Shown: in pieces, positions 7,411 through 10,623 of the stretch | Numbering within the stretch: the stretch's first letter is position 1 | Layout: every line of letters starts with the position of its first letter | Source: an uncultured Oscillospiraceae bacterium | GTDB lineage: Bacteria > Bacillota_A > Clostridia > Oscillospirales > Acutalibacteraceae | Direction: 5' to 3' | Assembly (NCBI GenBank): GCA_905211185.1 | Contig: CAJLZR010000017.1 | Coordinates: 1 to 10,623, forward strand | DNA: 10,623 nucleotides | Notes under the pieces: model-generated | What the model was told of the DNA's origin: nothing | Database searches by the model: none | Seen by the model: the letters and a program-made list of their open reading frames with translations, nothing else | Program-made: the position numbers and the translations under genes

Positions 7411-8160
7411 TTAGAGCGAATTTTTTAAACTTTCCAATTCACTTAGTTTGTCTTTTAAAAGCTTAGCTGACTTTTGAATTTTTAAATTAATAGAATCTGC
7501 CTTATTAGCAAGCTTTTCATAATCATGCATTAAGCGATTTTTTTGAGTAACCGCACTGTTAATCTTGCTCCTAATTTCATCGTTACCTATGCGCCACCCT
7601 TGAGTTTCGCTTTGTGATCTGCCAAGCTCCGAGCGTAATTTTCCTATCTTTAATTCTTCGGAAACTTTGTCGGCCAGCGTTTCTTTAAGCTTTTCTTGAA
7701 CCTCATAAAGTATTGTATTTTTTACGCTAATTTCTTTCTCGAGCGCCTCGGTTTCAATTTGCAGCGCTTGAATTTCCATGCTATTTTGCTCTGACTCTGA
7801 AGCATCTTGCTTCTTTACTCTTATCAAGCGAGCTTTTTCAAATTCGGTTTTGGTAATAGCATCAATATTATTTTTTGTCTCGAGTAATTTTTCTTGCTTT
7901 GCACGTTCGTACTTTTCATTTAACTCCTTAATCTGCTTTCTTGTTAATATCTTGGGGATTTTTTCCTCGTCGCTTTTTTTTCTGGCGTCCTCAAGTTCCG
8001 CTTTCTTTTGGTTCATTTCCCTTTCAAGACTTTCAAGTTTATCATCTAGCGCCTTTATATCTTCTTCTGACTTTTTAATAATCTCCTCAAGTCTTTTTAG
8101 CTCGTCCTCATTTGAAGTATCGGGATTGTTTGCATTTTGGTTATCAACCTGGTTTTCCAT
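7411..8160 (-). CDS. Unrecognised 249-aa coiled-coil protein
   Basis: I do not recognise this family. A polar, Asn/Asp-rich N-terminus (MENQVDNQNANN onward, about 18 residues) is followed by nearly unbroken heptad-like helices. The first runs from about residue 20 to 65 (ELKRLEEIIKKSEEDIKALD at its start), the second from about 75 to 115, and the rest from about 125 to the end (EALEKEISVKN, KLKETLADKVSEEL, KLLKDKLSELESLK). The only Trp lies in an otherwise helical stretch (SETQGWRIGNDE). There is no signal peptide, membrane segment or cysteine motif. GGAGGTG lies upstream of the ATG at a long spacing of about 11-13 nt. The gene lies between the tube adaptor (92-nt gap) and a doubtful short ORF, in the region where eCIS loci usually encode the LysM protein Afp7. 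Its length and composition fit a structural rod or an assembly factor. Function not assigned. Confidence 0.75.
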   Translation of the reverse strand: MENQVDNQNANNPDTSNEDELKRLEEIIKKSEEDIKALDDKLESLEREMNQKKAELEDARKKSDEEKIPKILTRKQIKELNEKYERAKQEKLLETKNNIDAITKTEFEKARLIRVKKQDASESEQNSMEIQALQIETEALEKEISVKNTILYEVQEKLKETLADKVSEELKIGKLRSELGRSQSETQGWRIGNDEIRSKINSAVTQKNRLMHDYEKLANKADSINLKIQKSAKLLKDKLSELESLKNSL

Positions 8161-8252
8161 GTGCTACATCACACCTCCGCTATACGAAAAGTACATTCAT
8201 ATAAACGACTTAACAAATTTAATCTAAAACTTATTTTAAATCAGAGCACTAC
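8161..8252 (-). other. Intergenic region upstream of the 249-aa protein
   Basis: This 92-nt AT-rich gap contains a strong GGAGGTG (minus strand, about 8179-8173) before the 249-aa gene. I see no convincing promoter, terminator or further gene in it. An ATG immediately after the ribosome site is followed at once by TAG and encodes nothing. Confidence 0.4.
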
Positions 8253-9506
8253 TTACGAGCCACCTTGCTTTTTAGCTTCTGCCTCTTCGGCTTTTGCTGC
8301 TGCAGCATCTTGATTTTCTTTGGCTTTATCTTTGGCTGCTTGCTCAGCTTCACTACGTGCGACGTCTGCTTCTTCAACCGCTTTTGCTTGATCAGCTAGT
8401 TCTTTTTCCCTATCCTCTATTTGTTTTTCTCTCTTAGCCTTTGCTTCTTCCTTGGCTTTTTCGGCCGCTTCTTTTGTCGCTGCACCCTTTTTGGCGCTTT
8501 CCTCAGCCTCTTTTTTCTTCTTTTCTTCTCTTTCGTCAGCTTTTGCTTGTGCGGCATCTTGGGCTTCTTTGGCTTTTTCTTTGGCTGCCGCGTGATCTTT
8601 CTTTATCTTTTCCAAGTTTGCTTCATATGCAGCCTTTGCGTCATCTAATTCTTTTTGCTTGTCTGCTTTGGCATCTTCAAGATCTTTTTTTAGTTTTGCA
8701 TACTGTTCGTCCAAATCAGCTAAATGCTTCTCGTATTCAGCTTGCTCTGCAAGCCACTTATCGTGTGCATCTTTACGCGCTTTGGCAAGCTCCTCCTCAA
8801 GCTTTGCGGTAGTCGGAGCGCTACTATCTTCACTCTCACCCGGAAGATATCCAAAAAATGTATTAGGAGGCGCACCGAGCGGAATACGTATAAGCCCCGT
8901 GTGCGCAATAGTTATACTTTCTATCGAAATATCACTATTATCCGCACTGAGGCTATCGCATTCCCAGGACGTCATTCCCAATGACAAAAAGCTGTACATA
9001 GCACTGAGTCGCTTTTGTCTATCGTAAACTTCTATCGTCCCAATAGCAGGGCCTTGCTCAAGAGTTGCCTGAGGATCTTGAGTATTAACAGCAAGCAGTG
9101 CCGCTTTACGCGCAAGGTTATTAGGGATTAGCGCCGCTGCCATTCGTGCGGCATCAGTTATAATAGGCAAACACCGTAGCATAAGCCCCCTTTTGCACTC
9201 CAAAGTCGGAGCTTCGTTGCTCGGCTCTCCTACCATAAGTTTATGGTCGTTGACCCCGCCCTCTTGAATGTAATCTACGGGATTTTCAACCCTCAGCCCT
9301 GAAATTTCTTTAAATCCATAAGTAAAATTATTTAAAGTAAGTATGAAATTAAATCCTTGAATAAGGTGGGTAACAGGGGAAATAGCAATAGGTGGTAATT
9401 TTTTCGGTTTATCATCAAAAGGATACGACCTATAAGTGGTTTCATAAGTACGCCCCCGCACATATGTTTTATCAGGCTTTCTGATTTTTTTGCTATCCGT
9501 AGCCAC
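8253..9506 (-). CDS. Afp5-like tube/adaptor protein with long coiled-coil C-terminal extension
   Basis: The 417-aa protein starts at GTG with a good AGGTGAGG upstream. Residues about 44-212 form a gp19-like tube domain: HLIQGFNFIL and the following TYGFKEISGL at the start, EVYDRQKR at 159-166, then SWECDSLSADNSDISIESIT and AHTGLIRIP. The LSAD-x-S-x-IE-x-x-x-I-x-H-x-G-x-x-RI pattern is shared with the tube protein at the right end of the window. In eCIS this position encodes the tube-initiator/adaptor ring between hub and tube. Residues 1-40 are a basic, Pro/Tyr-containing leader. From about residue 235 to the end (about 180 aa) the sequence is almost entirely Ala/Lys/Glu/Asp/Gln and should form a long charged helix or coiled coil, ending in KKQGGS. 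Most family members that I know of lack such a tail. The tube domain call is firm; the tail's role is unknown. Confidence 0.88.
   Translation of the reverse strand: MATDSKKIRKPDKTYVRGRTYETTYRSYPFDDKPKKLPPIAISPVTHLIQGFNFILTLNNFTYGFKEISGLRVENPVDYIQEGGVNDHKLMVGEPSNEAPTLECKRGLMLRCLPIITDAARMAAALIPNNLARKAALLAVNTQDPQATLEQGPAIGTIEVYDRQKRLSAMYSFLSLGMTSWECDSLSADNSDISIESITIAHTGLIRIPLGAPPNTFFGYLPGESEDSSAPTTAKLEEELAKARKDAHDKWLAEQAEYEKHLADLDEQYAKLKKDLEDAKADKQKELDDAKAAYEANLEKIKKDHAAAKEKAKEAQDAAQAKADEREEKKKKEAEESAKKGAATKEAAEKAKEEAKAKREKQIEDREKELADQAKAVEEADVARSEAEQAAKDKAKENQDAAAAKAEEAEAKKQGGS
8256..8804 (-). repeat. Low-complexity Ala/Lys/Glu coding repeat
   Basis: This is the 3' part of the tube-adaptor gene. 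Codons for Lys, Glu and Ala recur in short, imperfect units (AKEKAKEA, AAEKAKEEAKAK, AKDKAKEN), visible on the plus strand as repeated 'tttggctttttc'-like strings. No exact long tandem unit was found by eye. Such a stretch is prone to length variation between strains. Confidence 0.6.
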
Positions 9507-9519
9507 GCAACCTCACCTC

Positions 9520-9696
9520 TCAGGAGTCAATATCAAATATGTTTGTTTTCTTTTTGCTGTTTTGCGAATTCATTTTTTTGTTTATTTTTGAAACCTCTTG
9601 GCAAAACTTTATTCTTTCCCTATGAGGCAAAAGCATAAGTTCCCCACGAGACCAATGAAAATAATAAGCCAAAAAAGCTATCTCTTCATATAGCAC
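9520..9696 (-). CDS. DUF6760-type small eCIS protein (58 aa from a weak GTG)
   Basis: This short gene reads VLYEEIAFLAYYFHWSRGEL, then LPHRERIKFC and EVSKIN, and ends with a polar lysine/asparagine tail. The LYEE-IAF-AYYFHW ... H-RER pattern matches what I recall of the small DUF6760 proteins that follow the chaperone gene in eCIS loci. No ATG, GTG or TTG occurs in the frame between its opening at 9750 and the GTG at 9696, and that GTG has no Shine-Dalgarno in the preceding 20 nt. The residues just upstream in the same frame, KSYPVK, also resemble the usual family N-terminus. The protein may therefore be made partly or only as a -1 frameshift extension of the chaperone, a fusion of about 189 aa. 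It ends 13 nt before the GTG of the tube-adaptor gene. Its molecular function is unknown to me. Confidence 0.75.
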   Translation of the reverse strand: MLYEEIAFLAYYFHWSRGELMLLPHRERIKFCQEVSKINKKMNSQNSKKKTNIFDIDS

Positions 9697-9713
9697 CTTG
9701 ACGGGATAACTTT

Positions 9714-10088
9714 TTAGGCTTCCCCGAAAAAAGGTATTTCGTACCTGAATTCATGTGAACATTTAGGGCAAACTACTACTGTCGTAGGTGGTTCGACAGC
9801 ATTAATCTTTTGATACAAATCTTGTAAATACGCCATATCACACGTAAATAATTTTTCAATAACATGGTTATCTACGGTATCTAAGGTGCCTAATTTAACT
9901 ATTACCCTTTGCAAAAGCAAAATGCTCAAATATCCGGGATTAACCTTAACTCTCGGGTCATTTAAAGGTACAATTTCATCTGCCGCATTTGCAAGGCGCA
10001 TAACGCCTTTTTTGTGTACCTTTCCTTCTTTATCAACATATCCTTTTGGTAACTCAAACTTTACTTCCGTTTCGAAGGGAACTGACAT
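9714..10088 (-). CDS. gp26-like baseplate/tail assembly chaperone with C-terminal CxxC
   Basis: This is a 124-aa protein starting MSVPFETEVKFELPKGYVDK, the typical opening of the T4-type baseplate hub assembly chaperone family found in eCIS loci. Further family features are the GVMRLANAADEI segment (residues 28-39), the NDPRVK segment, and a C-terminal CPKC pair (Cys107, Cys110) that could bind a metal only with partners. By family knowledge it assists baseplate or tail assembly and is probably not part of the finished particle. I prefer the ATG at 10088 because it matches the family N-terminus. A GTG at 10100 would add four residues; the nearest AAGGAAG (10108-10102) is very close to the GTG and about 13 nt from the ATG. 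The gene ends FFGEA-stop, and its last codons overlap an open -1 frame encoding the next protein. A T TTT TTC heptamer lies in phase at 9732-9726 (see findings). The family call is firm; the start is less so. Confidence 0.85.
   Translation of the reverse strand: MSVPFETEVKFELPKGYVDKEGKVHKKGVMRLANAADEIVPLNDPRVKVNPGYLSILLLQRVIVKLGTLDTVDNHVIEKLFTCDMAYLQDLYQKINAVEPPTTVVVCPKCSHEFRYEIPFFGEA
9720..9750 (-). promoter_or_regulatory. Candidate -1 programmed frameshift site (T TTT TTC)
   Basis: On the minus strand, six T then C (9732-9726) read as cct-ttt-ttc in the chaperone frame, giving the X XXY YYZ phasing of a -1 slippery heptamer. Slippage leads into cgg-gga-agc, the frame that encodes the DUF6760-type protein; the chaperone frame stops 9 nt after the heptamer. 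An AGGT (9746-9743) sits 10 nt upstream of the heptamer, the spacing of the stimulatory Shine-Dalgarno-like element known from dnaX. A weak CGGG/CCCG pairing follows. The heptamer and phasing are seen directly; its use is inferred. Confidence 0.5.
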
Positions 10089-10120
10089 ATTAAAAATCAC
10101 TCTTCCTTTTTAATTTACAC

Positions 10121-10160
10121 ATTTCCCTCCTTGCAAAACAAGGTATGCAAGGAGAGAAAT
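10121..10160 (-). repeat. Intergenic hairpin between tube and chaperone genes
   Basis: A perfect 9-bp inverted repeat (CTCCTTGCA at 10127-10135 and TGCAAGGAG at 10146-10154) flanks a 10-nt loop. After one mismatch the stem continues for 5 more pairs (ATTTC at 10121-10125 with GAAAT at 10156-10160). No U-run follows on the minus strand, so it does not look like a standard intrinsic terminator. In this position it could protect the 3' end of the tube message or lower expression of the downstream genes, since the tube is needed in many more copies than the baseplate parts. That role is inferred. Confidence 0.7.
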
Positions 10161-10193
10161 AATAATATACTTTAAGTTTTTTAGATTTAATCA

Positions 10194-10623
10194 CTAAGCA
10201 GTAATACGCTGAATTCCTTCATGCTGTATTTCCAGTGTTTCAATCAAAATAGATGAATCATCCGCGCTAAGGTCATTTGACTCATAATGGGAAGGCCATG
10301 CGTTATACATTTCCCATTTAGCTTGTGGCGCACCTTGGTTATCATAAACTGTTATTATAGCTTTTTGAACCGGGGTTACAGTCTCACCGCAAAGGAAACT
10401 GCAGAACCAATCGTAAAGCTCTGTACTCTGGTACATTCCTTTTTCAAGCCTCATTGGATCATATGATACCAATCCCGGTACTTTTCTGTTAGTAAGACTT
10501 GCAAATCCGCCTTCTCTATACTCCTGAGTATCAACCGTAGCACCAAATCCCCCGGAAACTGTCTTAAACGAAGTTATTCCTAGCCCGGCAAAATCGGCAG
10601 TAAATCTAAATCCGCGAAGCGGG
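10194..10623 (-). CDS. Inner tube protein, gp19-like (Afp1/Afp5 family), N-terminus cut by window edge
   Basis: The frame is open from the window edge for 142 codons and ends in TAG. The visible protein begins PLRGFRFTADFAGLG and carries the features of the T4 gp19-like 'conserved phage tail region' family: an RGFRF beta-strand near the start, EYREGG followed by a basic KVPG turn, and a C-terminal W-x-LSADDSS-x-IE-x-x-x-I-x-H-x-G pattern ending RITA. Family members are about 145-155 aa, so only a few N-terminal residues are missing. By family knowledge the protein forms hexameric rings that stack into the rigid inner tube inside the contractile sheath. The internal TTG at 10472 is not the real start, because the conserved N-terminal half lies upstream of it. 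It heads the visible gene run and is separated from the chaperone gene by a hairpin-bearing gap. The family call is secure; which tube paralogue this is (main tube or a minor one) cannot be told from the window. Confidence 0.93.
   Translation of the reverse strand, partial: PLRGFRFTADFAGLGITSFKTVSGGFGATVDTQEYREGGFASLTNRKVPGLVSYDPMRLEKGMYQSTELYDWFCSFLCGETVTPVQKAIITVYDNQGAPQAKWEMYNAWPSHYESNDLSADDSSILIETLEIQHEGIQRITA

Noticed and set aside
8720..8908. Minus-strand ORF of 62 aa
   Set aside because: Out-of-frame shadow at the junction of tube domain and coiled-coil tail of the adaptor gene.
7778..9027. Plus-strand Ser/Phe- and Leu-rich ORFs that look like membrane proteins
   Set aside because: They are the complement of the Lys/Glu/Ala-rich coiled-coil genes; the apparent hydrophobicity comes from antisense Lys/Glu codons.
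1..10623. CRISPR arrays, tRNA/rRNA genes, insertion sequences, integrases, toxin cargo genes
   Set aside because: I saw no evenly spaced direct repeats, tRNA-like cloverleaf, transposase motifs or effector-type genes on either strand.

Overview
All genes in this window lie on the minus strand, so transcription runs from high to low coordinates. They form the baseplate/tube section of a contractile injection system of the extracellular type (eCIS: Afp/PVC/MAC-like phage-tail-derived particles). The assignment rests on recognisable families in the canonical eCIS order: inner-tube protein (gp19-like), gp26-like baseplate/tail chaperone with a C-terminal CxxC, a DUF6760-type small protein, a second tube-like (Afp5-like) protein, hub (gp27-like), spike (gp5-like), gp25-like wedge protein, and a large baseplate-J/gp6 (Afp11-like) protein. 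There is no integrase, capsid, portal, terminase or lysis gene in view, so nothing argues for a complete prophage. The DNA is AT-rich, with Lys/Asn/Ile/Glu-rich proteins, GGAGG-type ribosome sites and several GTG/TTG starts. This fits a low-GC bacterium, perhaps Firmicutes/Clostridia, but no taxonomic marker is present.

Layout in transcription order: tube protein, cut at its N-terminus by the window edge (10623-10194); a 105-nt intergenic region with a strong hairpin; chaperone (10088-9714) overlapping an open frame for the DUF6760-type protein (9696-9520); tube-adaptor protein with a long charged coiled-coil tail (9506-8253); an unrecognised 249-aa coiled-coil protein (8160-7411); a doubtful 61-aa ORF (7398-7213); an unrecognised 711-aa or longer helical protein (7073-4938) whose coding potential continues upstream in a frame with no normal start; split hub (4908-3832) and spike (3791-2949); gp25-like protein (2928-2548); an 84-nt gap with an unused Shine-Dalgarno; and the baseplate-J/Afp11 protein (2463 to base 1, cut at its C-terminus).

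How the parts would work together, by family knowledge: gp25-like and baseplate-J proteins make the wedges. The hub trimer and spike sit at the centre, the Afp5-like protein adapts the tube to the hub, and the tube protein polymerises above it. The chaperone and DUF6760 protein are likely assembly factors. No LysM (Afp7-like) or PAAR (Afp10-like) gene is visible at the places where eCIS loci usually carry them. A roughly 4 kb block of coiled-coil proteins occupies the LysM position.

The most interesting observations are: (1) a T TTT TTC heptamer in the correct phase at the end of the chaperone gene, positioned so that a -1 frameshift would fuse the chaperone to the DUF6760 protein, which itself lacks a good start; this resembles the tail-assembly-chaperone frameshift of tailed phages; (2) a hub/spike encoded as two genes rather than one VgrG-like gene; (3) the coiled-coil block, including the tube adaptor's tail; (4) three evenly spaced modules in the Afp11-like protein; (5) a probable N-terminal frameshift in the 711-aa gene; (6) an orphan ribosome-binding site in the PAAR slot.
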